Assembly: GCA_944386685.1 (NCBI GenBank)
Contig: CALXCA010000003.1
Location: forward strand, 1-64,000
Direction: 5' to 3'
DNA: 64,000 bases
DNA from: an uncultured Clostridia bacterium
GTDB lineage: Bacteria; Bacillota; Clostridia; TANB77; CAG-508
In this document: positions 34,442 to 43,926 of the stretch, piece by piece
How the letters are laid out: the number at the start of each line of letters is the position of its first letter
How positions within the stretch are numbered: the first letter of the stretch is position 1
The notes under the pieces: model-generated
Seen by the model: only the letters and a program-made list of their open reading frames with translations
Database searches by the model: none
What the model was told of the DNA's origin: nothing
Made by a program: the position numbers and the translations under genes

Positions 34442-36895
34442 TTATCTACTCATTCCATTATCTTTTTTCTGTTGATTTACTTGATGTTGATTTGTTTGAT
34501 ATATCTGTTGTAATTCTATAAATCTTCTTTCTTGTTCTTCTGTTCTATTTTTTCCAATTAACATTAATCGTCTCATTTCATCTCTTTCTGCCATTCTTTG
34601 TTGTACTTTATTAAATTCCTTAGAAGTCACACGACTACTGGTTATAGCTCGTTTTAATAGTGAAATTTGATATTTTCTTTGGCTATTAATTTCTTCATTA
34701 GTTTCTTCATTTCGTTTTCTTCCTTCTTCATCTTGCTTAAGAATTACTTCATCAGTTTCTTTTTTTTGTGCTTCTGATTGTGATGTTTTTATTTCTTGTT
34801 GTAAACTTTGTTCTCTTGGTGCTTTTGTCCTTATTCCAACAGATATAGTTCCATTATTTGCAACAGTCATAGCTTCTAATAGTGCATTAATATCTCCATT
34901 AAATCTTTCTTGTCCTTCAAACATTACAGCTTCTTCAATAAACTGTTTTGCAGGAATACTCGTTCTGTTACTTTTTAATATGAACTTTCCATCACTTGGA
35001 ATATGAGGTGCAACTACTTCTTGAATATATTGAGTTGCTGGGATTTCTACACCATTTGGCAATTTTACTTTTCTTTTCATCAATTCAGGACTTAACTTAT
35101 TAACAATCTCTACTGCTTTCATCTGGTCGCCATTTATTGTTATCGTTCCATTGTTGTTTCTTGTATTTTCGCTTAATAATTTAGATATATTACCTTTGTA
35201 TTTTTTTTGCCCTTCTCCTAAAATGAATTCTTCTATATATTGCTTAGCAGAGACTTGTGAACCATCGTTTAGTATATATGTTCCATTGCTTGGAATATGA
35301 GGTGCAACCATCTCTTGAATATACTGTCTTGCTGGGATTTTTGTTCCATTTGGCAATTCAATTTTTTGTTTTAACAACTCTGGTTTTAATATTTTAACAA
35401 TTTCAACACTATTTATGGATGTGTTTGTTTTAGCTTTATTTATATTTAATTTTTGTACTGAAGATTCTTTCTTTGCTGTTAGATTATCCTGGAGAGTTTG
35501 TACTGTTTTAGTTTTATTTGTTCTAATAGGTTGTACTGAATCAATTTGTTCAAATCTTTTTTTTGAGCCTTGTTGAAAACAAAATGTATCATCTATGCCA
35601 TTCTGTTTGCATCCTGCTTGAATCTGACTTTTTACTTTATTCATAAATTCCGAATCAATTTGTTGCATAATAGGAATCATACCCTTTATTATTCTATCCA
35701 TATCATAAGTATTTATTGAAATACTTTTTCCGTCTCTAGTAGGAATAGTAAAAATTGCTTCTCCATTACTTCCACCTAATTGTGTTTTTACATCTTTAAT
35801 ATTTATTAATTGGTCTAATCCTTTTTGAATTTTTTTTCTTAAATGTGCTTTAATATGCTCTTTGAATTTTTCACCTGTTAAATCAGATTCTTTTAATCCT
35901 AATTCATTAAGTTTAGTTACAAAAAGCTTCCTGTTTTTAGTTAAATTTTTCAAATTTTCCAATATAGTTTGAGTAGCTTGTTCCATAAACAAATCATTAA
36001 ATCTTGTTAGTTTTCCATTAAATGTAACATCTTTTCCTTTAAATTCAGTTATATCATTTAAAAGAACTTCCTCAATTGAATTTTCAAATATATCTGCTCT
36101 TAATGTATTATAAGATTGACTTTCACCATTTTCCTTTTTTGGAGGTTCATCTCCAATTCCAATCCATCCATCAATTTTTCCTGTTAAAGCAGGAGGCTCT
36201 CCACATCTTTGTATAATTTCAGGATATTCCTGTGCAATTTCTTGCAATACACTTATATAATTTCTTAAATTATCTGTATCGGCATAAATTACCATTTTGT
36301 CATCTCGTTCACTTGATGCCCCTAACTTAAAATAAAAAGGTATTTGTTGTTCTTCACATTTACTTTTAAATAATTGTGCTAGTTTCCACATATCTTGATT
36401 TTGACAACCTACATAAAGTCTATGTTTTACAGATATTCTTTCTTCTATTCTTCCAGAAATATATTGAGATTTGATATGTTCCCAACCATCATTTAATTCC
36501 CAACCATTGATTTCTTCGTCAAAAAGAGGATTACTTTTTAATTTTTTAATATCATTCATTGATGATACTTTACCGAAACTTCTAAGATATTGTTGCATTT
36601 GTCTAGCATCCATACCTCTGCTTTTCTCTAAATATTGAATGTGTGCATCATCAAGGTTTAGCATATTTTCAATCCATTGATTGTATGCTTCTACCATAAA
36701 TGCCTCTTTATCATCTACATTTATTTGACTACTATCTTTTGTTTGATTCATTTTCACTAATGAACTATATAAATCAGAACGACCAAATATATCAGTTCTA
36801 TTTGACTTAGCATAGGCTGATACTATTTGTTGTAAAATTTCTTGATTATCTAAAGGACTTTCAACACTTGAATATATATCTGTTAATTTTACCAT
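34442..36895 (-). CDS. 817-residue protein with HopA1-like segment and internal duplication
   Basis: Last gene of a four-gene operon. Residues about 153-275 read RLYVGCQNQDMWKLAQLF, QIPFYFKLGASSERDDKMVIYA, ALTGKIDGWIGIG and SYNTLRADIF, which resembles in order and spacing the HopA1 family (known from type III effectors and lanthipeptide-linked proteins). Residues about 500-685 hold two copies of a unit of about 90 residues, each with LPNG..IPA.QYIQE.VAPHIPS.G followed by a second AKQYIEE or AKQFIEE half. The C-terminus is helical and Q/R-rich. No signal peptide. AGGGAGA precedes ATG 36895. Function unknown; the HopA1 resemblance is from memory of motif spacing. Confidence 0.6.
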   Translation of the reverse strand: MVKLTDIYSSVESPLDNQEILQQIVSAYAKSNRTDIFGRSDLYSSLVKMNQTKDSSQINVDDKEAFMVEAYNQWIENMLNLDDAHIQYLEKSRGMDARQMQQYLRSFGKVSSMNDIKKLKSNPLFDEEINGWELNDGWEHIKSQYISGRIEERISVKHRLYVGCQNQDMWKLAQLFKSKCEEQQIPFYFKLGASSERDDKMVIYADTDNLRNYISVLQEIAQEYPEIIQRCGEPPALTGKIDGWIGIGDEPPKKENGESQSYNTLRADIFENSIEEVLLNDITEFKGKDVTFNGKLTRFNDLFMEQATQTILENLKNLTKNRKLFVTKLNELGLKESDLTGEKFKEHIKAHLRKKIQKGLDQLINIKDVKTQLGGSNGEAIFTIPTRDGKSISINTYDMDRIIKGMIPIMQQIDSEFMNKVKSQIQAGCKQNGIDDTFCFQQGSKKRFEQIDSVQPIRTNKTKTVQTLQDNLTAKKESSVQKLNINKAKTNTSINSVEIVKILKPELLKQKIELPNGTKIPARQYIQEMVAPHIPSNGTYILNDGSQVSAKQYIEEFILGEGQKKYKGNISKLLSENTRNNNGTITINGDQMKAVEIVNKLSPELMKRKVKLPNGVEIPATQYIQEVVAPHIPSDGKFILKSNRTSIPAKQFIEEAVMFEGQERFNGDINALLEAMTVANNGTISVGIRTKAPREQSLQQEIKTSQSEAQKKETDEVILKQDEEGRKRNEETNEEINSQRKYQISLLKRAITSSRVTSKEFNKVQQRMAERDEMRRLMLIGKNRTEEQERRFIELQQIYQTNQHQVNQQKKDNGMSR

Positions 36896-36907
36896 ATCTT
36901 TCTCCCT

Positions 36908-37369
36908 CTATTTTTTAAAAAAACTCATTATTTTATGCAACAATTTTTTTATAAAACCTTGTTCTTTTAATTCAATAAGTTGCATATTTTCACTATTATC
37001 AGTTATTAGTTCTTTTACTTCATTTTTCTTTTTAAATATATTATCTGGATTATACATTTCTGCAAGTTCTTTTTCCTCTTGTTCTTTTAATTTACTGTTT
37101 CTTATTAATTCTTTTTGTATCTCTTTCTTTTCTTCTTCGCTATCACACCAATAATTATAGTTTAAGATTGCAAGTAAAACCATTGTTTCTCTTTTTAGAT
37201 TTTGATCATCTAAAGATATATTTACGTTTATTATAGGTTTATATTCTTTATCTCTTTCCACTTCAAAAAAATCCATTATTCTTTTTGGAATTCTATTTAC
37301 ATATTCATCTTCTATAAATTTTAATATTTCATAAACTTCTGAATATGCTAAACTACTATTTTCTTCCAT
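36908..37369 (-). CDS. Small protein with C-terminal amphipathic helix
   Basis: 153 residues from ATG 37369, chosen because GGAGGGG precedes it; an in-frame ATG 60 bases upstream has no ribosome binding site. Mostly helical and acidic, ending FIKKLLHKIMSFFKK, a basic amphipathic helix that could bind membrane or a partner. The gene lies 12 bases upstream of the 817-residue gene. No known family. Confidence 0.65.
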   Translation of the reverse strand: MEENSSLAYSEVYEILKFIEDEYVNRIPKRIMDFFEVERDKEYKPIINVNISLDDQNLKRETMVLLAILNYNYWCDSEEEKKEIQKELIRNSKLKEQEEKELAEMYNPDNIFKKKNEVKELITDNSENMQLIELKEQGFIKKLLHKIMSFFKK

Positions 37370-37447
37370 TTTCCCCTCCAAAATATTCTTCAGTTGTTTA
37401 TTTATTAAGCCATCGATTATTTTTTTCATTATTTTATAAAATGTATA

Positions 37448-37870
37448 TTAACTAGTTGTTTTTAATTTTAATGCTGTATTTTCATCTACCAAACTTGTTA
37501 TTCTTTTATCTAACTCATTTAATTTTTGCTCTTGTTCTGATATTTTTTCTGCATATAAAGACTTTTCATTTCTTAATAAAATTGTTACTTGTATTAAATC
37601 TGTTATTAATAAATCATCAGCCTGTATTTTTCCATTTTTTAGGTTTGCGTATATTTTCAATATTCGTTCTTTTTCGACTTCATATTGTTCTCTTTTTTTT
37701 CTTATATTACTATCTTTGACTTTATTTTCATTTGAGACATTTTCATTTGAGTTACTTTCATTCGAATTTTTTTCATTTAACAAGTATTTTTCTTCTTTGG
37801 TAAATATTTTTCGAAAAAGTTCTTTTATTTTATTTAAAAAATTTTTTATTATATTGTTATTTTCTTTCAT
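37448..37870 (-). CDS. Coiled-coil protein with N-terminal amphipathic helix
   Basis: 140 residues. The start IIKNFLNKIKELFRKIFTK is a basic amphipathic helix very like the end of the next protein (FIKKLLHKIMSFFKK). A linker of repeated Asn-Glu-Ser follows (NESNSNENVSNEN), then a coiled coil to the C-terminus (about 65-135). It lies 38 bases after the 1918-residue gene. Function unknown; the shared helix suggests that both small proteins sit on the same surface. Confidence 0.65.
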   Translation of the reverse strand: MKENNNIIKNFLNKIKELFRKIFTKEEKYLLNEKNSNESNSNENVSNENKVKDSNIRKKREQYEVEKERILKIYANLKNGKIQADDLLITDLIQVTILLRNEKSLYAEKISEQEQKLNELDKRITSLVDENTALKLKTTS

Positions 37871-37908
37871 TTTTAAAAATTTTCCTTCTCTTACGTAAAA
37901 TTTTTATT

Positions 37909-40900
37909 TTACCTAAATTCTGTTAAATCTCTAATATTTTGTAAACCTTGCTCAAGCATTGCTTTTTCCTTTTCTAATTTTTGAATTTTTCCTTTTTTGC
38001 CTTTTACATTTTCATATAATTTATCTAATTGTTCTTGTTTTTCTTGTATTTCTTTCATCGTTTTTTCTATTTCATTCATTAAGTCTTGTTTTATTTGTGG
38101 ATACATCTCTCCAGCAGCATATAATATATATGTAATTCTATATTTTTCTTCATCAGCATTTTTGTCTTTAAAACTTCGTAAATACTCTTGAGCTGATTTT
38201 AAATATTGATTGTTTTTTTCTGTTGATAACATTCCTTGTATATAATTTCTTGCAAATGTAATATATTCGTGTTCTTGTCCATTTCTCAATTTTCCATTTT
38301 CATCTACATGGTATGCATTATATCCATTGTAAAAAAACTCTCCTGTTTCTATATGTTTACCATCTTCATCAAAAAATTCACTGTCATATTTTGTTGTTAT
38401 TTCTTTACCATATAATCTTTCAGTATTATTACCATCAATATCAAATCCTCTTAAATCTCTTTTCTTTTTTGTAATAATATGTCTTCCATCTATATTAAAT
38501 TTTCTTTTATTGTATGTTAATCCTGTTTCCAAATAAGTTCCATCTTGTTTAAACCCATGTGGGTCATAAATTTGACCATCTTGATCATGATAAAATCCTC
38601 TTTTACTAAATCCATGTAAATCATATCCATTAATAGTATATCCTTCTGGATCTACTATTTCTTGTGTATCTATATATTTTCCATTTGATTGTAGTTTGCA
38701 ATAATGTCCTAACCTATTAAATCCTCTTTCATTAACCCTTAAGCCAGTACTTTTTAATTTTCCATCTTCTTGTCTTTTATAGTAAATTCCATTTCTGTCA
38801 AAGTTATTTTCATCTAATCTACTACCTGTTTTTATATTTATTCCATTTACATCAAATCCAAAATTATCATACTTACCATATGGTTTATCTGAATATCTTC
38901 CTCCTCGAATTGGATAATAGTTTCCTTCTAAATCAAATCCATATTGGTTTTGTTTTATTCTAATTTGCTTTCCACTGACTGTTTTTCTAGTACATAATCC
39001 GTCTATTTCAAAACCATTATTGTCAAATTTTCTATCTGTTTTTTCAATTGTACCATCTTTTTTCTTTATATACCAATAACCATCTCTATCAAAACCTCTA
39101 TCATTAATTTTTTGATGTGAATTAACATATTCTCTTCTATTTATAAATGTTCCGCTTTCACCTTCTTGAGCAGGTCTCCAATAATATCCATCCATATCAA
39201 AAAAATTATTATCTACAATCCTTCCTTCATAATAATCTGAATAATAATAGGCATTATTAGGGTACCAACGTCCATATCTGCTAAAACCATAATAATTTAT
39301 TTCACTTTCTGTTTCTATATATGTTCCATCTTTTTGAAGTTTGCAAAATTTACCATTTTTATTAAAACCATTATTGTCTACTTTTCGTCCTGTATTAATA
39401 AAAGTTCCATCTTCTTGTTGTTCATAAAATATACCATCTTTGTCAAAGTTATATCTATCTATCCCATTTTTATTATAGCCATTTATGTTATAACCATAAC
39501 TATTATAACCTTCTTTATTATATCCTGTTTGAATATTATATCCATCTATATCATACATGTTACCATCTTGATCTTTGAAATAGTTTTTTCTTGTTTCTTT
39601 ATATGTTAAATCTTGTTTAAATCCTTTAGGATTATATCTTTTTCCAGTATCTAGATATGTTCCATCTACTCTGAAATTATGTTTATCATATATGGTTCCT
39701 GTATTTATATTGATTCCATCTCTTCTAAATCCAAAATCATTAATTTCTTGTCCTGGCTTAAAATTGTATATATCACGTCCATCTGCGTCTATTCCTTCTT
39801 CATTCCAGTAAGTTCCTGTTTCTATATTAATATTACCATATTCACTTGGTCCATTTATAATAAAACCATCTTTTACTGCACATATAAATCCTTTACCTTT
39901 TTTAAATTTTTCAAAAATACCACATTTTCTTAAAACATTAATATCATATTGTAGAAATTCACTTCTTCCATTATAAAATACTGTTTTAGCATATTGATAT
40001 TCTTGTCCTATTGGATAATCCATTGGAAAATCTACTTCTTCTAAAATCAATTTTTTTATCTCTGGTGTTAAAGTTTCAAATATTTCTCCTAAAGTACTTT
40101 CTGGTTTTATACTATCATTATTAATGTCTATGCCATATTCTGATAATACATCTAATATAGAAATAATATTCCTTATTCTTAATTTTGCTCCTGGTTTTCT
40201 CTCTTTCTTTATTTCATTGGCTTTCTTAAATAAGTCTAAAAATCTTTTTTGTTCACCTACAACCTTAAATACATTATTTCTAGTAATGTTTTTTGCTCCT
40301 TCTTTAATAGGTATTTCTGGAATCTCTAAATTCCATAAGTCAATTGTTTTTCCTAATTCTAATACTTGTTCTATTTCATATATTTCTGTTTCACTTAAAT
40401 TATGGTTATTTATTCCTTCAAGATATTTCTCATATTTAGTTTTTATTATTTTTAATGTTCTCGCTTTTTTAAATTCTTCAATATCTTCGCTTTCTATGTC
40501 TGGAATATATCCGTGAAGATTAACCCAATTTACTATTAATTGTAATCTTTGTAAATCAGATGTGGGTGTAGTTCTGTTTGCCTCTCTATCCATATTTTGT
40601 TCTAAATAATTGTTATATACATCAAAAATTATAGGTGTCTGATTTTCTTCTATAGGCTTTTGGGGGTCTACAGAATAAATACATCTTCCAATTTGTTGTA
40701 AATACAATATTTTATGTTCAGCACTTATTGGTCTTAACATTATAATTCCATCTATACCATCAACATGAACACCTTCATTTAACATATCTATTGCAAATAT
40801 TAATTTTAAGTGTTCTGATTGTGATGATTCAAAATTTGATATTGCTGTTAAGTTTTCGCTTTTTCTTTCTCTATCACTTAGTAAATAGTCTATTTGTGGT

Positions 40901-43665
40901 TCTGAATCTATATTTTTTAAATTCTCTTTTATTTTTTCTATTTCTGCTTTAACATATTCTTCTGAACTCATATCAGTATTGTTTCTTGGTAAAAATACAA
41001 TATATCTTCCGTGTTTGTTGTTTATATTTTCTTCAAAAATTTTAGACATACCTTCTAATTGAGATTTTTGTATAATATCTTTCATTTCATCATATATTTT
41101 TTTTATTTCCTCTTTTTTTTGAGGATTTGTTTCTTCTTCATACATCTTTCTAATTTCTTGATATTGTTCACTGTCTTGTAAAGAATAATCAAAAGTAACA
41201 ACTCTTGGGCTAACAACAATTCCATCTTGCATTGCATCTAATAGATATATTTCAGATGCTAAATATCTTTTTTGTTTTAATTCTTCTATTGTATATTCCC
41301 CTGTAGCTTCTGCAATTTCTCTTGCCATATTTCTTTTATCTACGTCTCTTACAGGAGTTGCTGTTATTCCTAATATTTTGGCATTTGGATTTCCTTTTAT
41401 TAAGTTTCTTATTTTGCCATCCCACTTTGTAGCACCTGTTCTATGTAATTCATCAAATATGATCAAATCTGCATCATAACTTTCTAAAAGTTCCTCATCT
41501 CTTCTTGTTAGACCTTGATAACAAAACATTTTTAAGTGTGGAAAAGCTTCTTCTATATTTGCATTCTCATCTTCCAATATATTTTTAGCAATATGTCTTT
41601 TTAATTGATTTAGAATTTCTGTATTAGGAGCAAAATATAAAATATTTCCATTTTTATATTGCATCATTAAAGACATCGCTACAAATGATTTTCCCGCTCC
41701 TGTTGGTAAAATTGTAGCAGCATATCTTTTTTGCTGATGAATTTCGTTTACTTTATCAAGTGCACTTGCTTGATAATCTCTTAATTTGATTTTTGTTTCT
41801 GGTACAATATATGAATTATCTTCAATTCCTAATTGTTTATCCAATCTTGTTGGTAGTATTCTACAATTTAGATTTGGAACATTCTTTTCTATTATATTTT
41901 CTAAATCTTCTGCTTTAGACAATTCAACGAAATCATATTGTTTATATCCATTGTCCATCAATAAATTTGTAATATAACCAGATATATTTTCTTGTTCAAC
42001 TCCAGCATTTACAAAAGCATTGTATAATCTTTTACAATCAGCTTTTTCTATTTGAGAAATTAACTTTTCTCTTTCTTCTCCTGTCATATCTTTTTGTACA
42101 ATTGCTGTTTTATAAATTTTAGAAAAGTCTAATCCGTCTATTATAGTTTCTGCAAAATATCTATTTAATCTTTCTTCTCTTGTTTGATTTGTGTCAATAT
42201 CACTATGATTTAAATTTTCAATATATATTTTTTGCTCTAATTCTGCTCCGTTATTAGATATTATTGTTTCAAGATCTTTTTTTGAAAGACTTTTTACTTT
42301 TTCATATATTTTTCTTTGTTCCTCATCTGAAAATTGTTTTCTACCGCCTCTATTCATATCAATATTTACAGATTCAGATATTTGTATTCCTCTTCCATTT
42401 TTTCTAGTAATTATTTTGTCATTTATTGCAACTGATTTTTGAGCTATTTCATCTATGGTTGCGTCTAATTCACTATCATTTATAATTTGTTTTAAAACAT
42501 TTGCAAACTCTATTGATTTTCTTTGTGCTATACTTAAATTATATACAAATTGCGTAGCATTTTGAGCTTTTGAATAACTTATACTACCATTTGTTTTATC
42601 AAATATTTCTTCAACAGAAAAATTAGTATTGTTTTTCAAATTATTTTCATTTATAAGCACACTATCATTACTTAAATGTAAATCTATTTCTTCTCTACCA
42701 TTTGAATAATATAGTTTGTTATCTCTTTCAATTAGTTCGTATCTTTGGTTTGTATATTCAATCAATTTGTTTTCTATTTCATTTATTGCTTGCTGTTCAA
42801 TTCCTTGTTCTTTTGCGACTTGTAACAAAGCAAACATATTAAGGTTAATCTTAGATATTGGTACAAACTCGTCTTTACTTATTTCTCCATAATGAACAAA
42901 CTCTCTATTGGAAAATTCACTACCTATTGTACTTGTTAATGATGATATATTTATATTGTTAAAAATTTCTTTTGGTAACATTCCATATATTTCAAGCAAA
43001 GTAAGTTTTCCAATTATTTTGTTGTATTCTAATTGTTGTTCTTCTGAAAAAGCTTGTCTTTTATTAAATCTTTTAAACATTGATTCTCGTGTTCTAATAT
43101 TATTTGTAGTTGTATATCTTCCACTTAAACTTGTACTTTTAAATCTATCTACTATTATTTTTTTTATATCATTATAATTTTCTTTACTTTCTATTTCTTG
43201 TAATAATCTTACAATTTCAGAGTCTTGAGGTATTTGTGATATTCTGTTCTCTAAAATTCTATTTAGTTCTGAAATCATATATTGCCCTGCATTATAGATT
43301 TGACTATCTTGTTCTTTTGGTACTTTTATCATTAAATATTTTTCACCATATTTTGAACCATAGTCTATAGAAACATTAGCATTTGAAGATAATGAAATAC
43401 AATTAGTTCCTCTATAAAAATTTACACTTTTGGTATGATCCCATATTTCTTTTAATGAAATTTCTGTTTCATTTGCATATCTATCATTTTCTGGGTATCT
43501 TTGCTTATTTGTAATTACTTTTTGTATCTCTCCATTATTTGAATTTATTCCTTCACTTATTTCTCTTTGGTCATCTAAATTTAATGCTCTAAATAAGTAG
43601 TAGTTCTCTCCATCTTCTATTATATTAAAATTATTGATTGAAAATACATCCTCATTCATATTCAT
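37909..43665 (-). CDS. Giant SF2 helicase with possible ART-like N-terminus and G-F-D-x-D-G repeats
   Basis: 1918 residues. N-terminus (about 20-280): YYLFRALNL (R26), FYRGTNCISLSSNANVSIDYG (84-103, given in parts) and NREFVHYGEISKDEF (about 252-266) follow the R / S-x-S / E order of ADP-ribosyltransferase-like folds; this is tentative. Helicase: Walker A LPTGAGKSF (about 655), FDELHRTGA (about 737), GITATPVRD, and QQIGRCIYS (about 990). Residues about 1268-1780 are a long array of units with N-x-G-F-[DN]-x-[DN]-G and often T-G, about 20 to 35 residues each. The last 130 residues form a coiled coil. First gene of the operon; AAGGA precedes ATG 43665. A nucleic-acid motor tied to an effector and a repeat recognition surface is my inference. 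Confidence 0.75.
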   Translation of the reverse strand: MNMNEDVFSINNFNIIEDGENYYLFRALNLDDQREISEGINSNNGEIQKVITNKQRYPENDRYANETEISLKEIWDHTKSVNFYRGTNCISLSSNANVSIDYGSKYGEKYLMIKVPKEQDSQIYNAGQYMISELNRILENRISQIPQDSEIVRLLQEIESKENYNDIKKIIVDRFKSTSLSGRYTTTNNIRTRESMFKRFNKRQAFSEEQQLEYNKIIGKLTLLEIYGMLPKEIFNNINISSLTSTIGSEFSNREFVHYGEISKDEFVPISKINLNMFALLQVAKEQGIEQQAINEIENKLIEYTNQRYELIERDNKLYYSNGREEIDLHLSNDSVLINENNLKNNTNFSVEEIFDKTNGSISYSKAQNATQFVYNLSIAQRKSIEFANVLKQIINDSELDATIDEIAQKSVAINDKIITRKNGRGIQISESVNIDMNRGGRKQFSDEEQRKIYEKVKSLSKKDLETIISNNGAELEQKIYIENLNHSDIDTNQTREERLNRYFAETIIDGLDFSKIYKTAIVQKDMTGEEREKLISQIEKADCKRLYNAFVNAGVEQENISGYITNLLMDNGYKQYDFVELSKAEDLENIIEKNVPNLNCRILPTRLDKQLGIEDNSYIVPETKIKLRDYQASALDKVNEIHQQKRYAATILPTGAGKSFVAMSLMMQYKNGNILYFAPNTEILNQLKRHIAKNILEDENANIEEAFPHLKMFCYQGLTRRDEELLESYDADLIIFDELHRTGATKWDGKIRNLIKGNPNAKILGITATPVRDVDKRNMAREIAEATGEYTIEELKQKRYLASEIYLLDAMQDGIVVSPRVVTFDYSLQDSEQYQEIRKMYEEETNPQKKEEIKKIYDEMKDIIQKSQLEGMSKIFEENINNKHGRYIVFLPRNNTDMSSEEYVKAEIEKIKENLKNIDSEPQIDYLLSDRERKSENLTAISNFESSQSEHLKLIFAIDMLNEGVHVDGIDGIIMLRPISAEHKILYLQQIGRCIYSVDPQKPIEENQTPIIFDVYNNYLEQNMDREANRTTPTSDLQRLQLIVNWVNLHGYIPDIESEDIEEFKKARTLKIIKTKYEKYLEGINNHNLSETEIYEIEQVLELGKTIDLWNLEIPEIPIKEGAKNITRNNVFKVVGEQKRFLDLFKKANEIKKERKPGAKLRIRNIISILDVLSEYGIDINNDSIKPESTLGEIFETLTPEIKKLILEEVDFPMDYPIGQEYQYAKTVFYNGRSEFLQYDINVLRKCGIFEKFKKGKGFICAVKDGFIINGPSEYGNINIETGTYWNEEGIDADGRDIYNFKPGQEINDFGFRRDGININTGTIYDKHNFRVDGTYLDTGKRYNPKGFKQDLTYKETRKNYFKDQDGNMYDIDGYNIQTGYNKEGYNSYGYNINGYNKNGIDRYNFDKDGIFYEQQEDGTFINTGRKVDNNGFNKNGKFCKLQKDGTYIETESEINYYGFSRYGRWYPNNAYYYSDYYEGRIVDNNFFDMDGYYWRPAQEGESGTFINRREYVNSHQKINDRGFDRDGYWYIKKKDGTIEKTDRKFDNNGFEIDGLCTRKTVSGKQIRIKQNQYGFDLEGNYYPIRGGRYSDKPYGKYDNFGFDVNGINIKTGSRLDENNFDRNGIYYKRQEDGKLKSTGLRVNERGFNRLGHYCKLQSNGKYIDTQEIVDPEGYTINGYDLHGFSKRGFYHDQDGQIYDPHGFKQDGTYLETGLTYNKRKFNIDGRHIITKKKRDLRGFDIDGNNTERLYGKEITTKYDSEFFDEDGKHIETGEFFYNGYNAYHVDENGKLRNGQEHEYITFARNYIQGMLSTEKNNQYLKSAQEYLRSFKDKNADEEKYRITYILYAAGEMYPQIKQDLMNEIEKTMKEIQEKQEQLDKLYENVKGKKGKIQKLEKEKAMLEQGLQNIRDLTEFR

Positions 43666-43805
43666 TTGTCCTTAATTATTTATTTTTTTATCATTTTATC
43701 ATTTTAAAAAATCTTAGTCAATATTCGTTACAACTCAACATTATATAAAGTTTTTTTATTTGTTTTTCTTATATTTAGTATTAAAATTTATAATAATTCA
43801 TTGAG

Positions 43806-43834
43806 TTGACTTTTTATGTAAAATTTGTTAAAAT
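43806..43834 (+). promoter_or_regulatory. AT-rich promoter of the GC-rich MYG1 gene
   Basis: TTGACT at 43806-43811, 17-base spacer, TAAAAT at 43829-43834. It has the base composition of the host, unlike the gene it serves. Confidence 0.7.
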
Positions 43835-43862
43835 ATAAGTATAATTGCATTGTACAATTATA

Positions 43863-43882
43863 GACAATTCTGTTGAATTGTC
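43863..43882 (+). promoter_or_regulatory. Leader hairpin before MYG1
   Basis: Perfect 8-bp arms GACAATTC and GAATTGTC with a TGTT loop in the 5' leader. The jump to GC-rich sequence starts right after it, at about 43886. Confidence 0.5.
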
Positions 43883-43926
43883 AAGATTTGACCGCCGAAC
43901 ATTGAAAAAAAATGGAGGTAAACATT

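Noticed and set aside
38330-39860. The dense repeats could be a CRISPR or tandem DNA repeat array
   Set aside because: The repetition is at protein level (G-F-D-x-D-G units of varying length) in one open frame; DNA repeats are not constant and no spacers exist.
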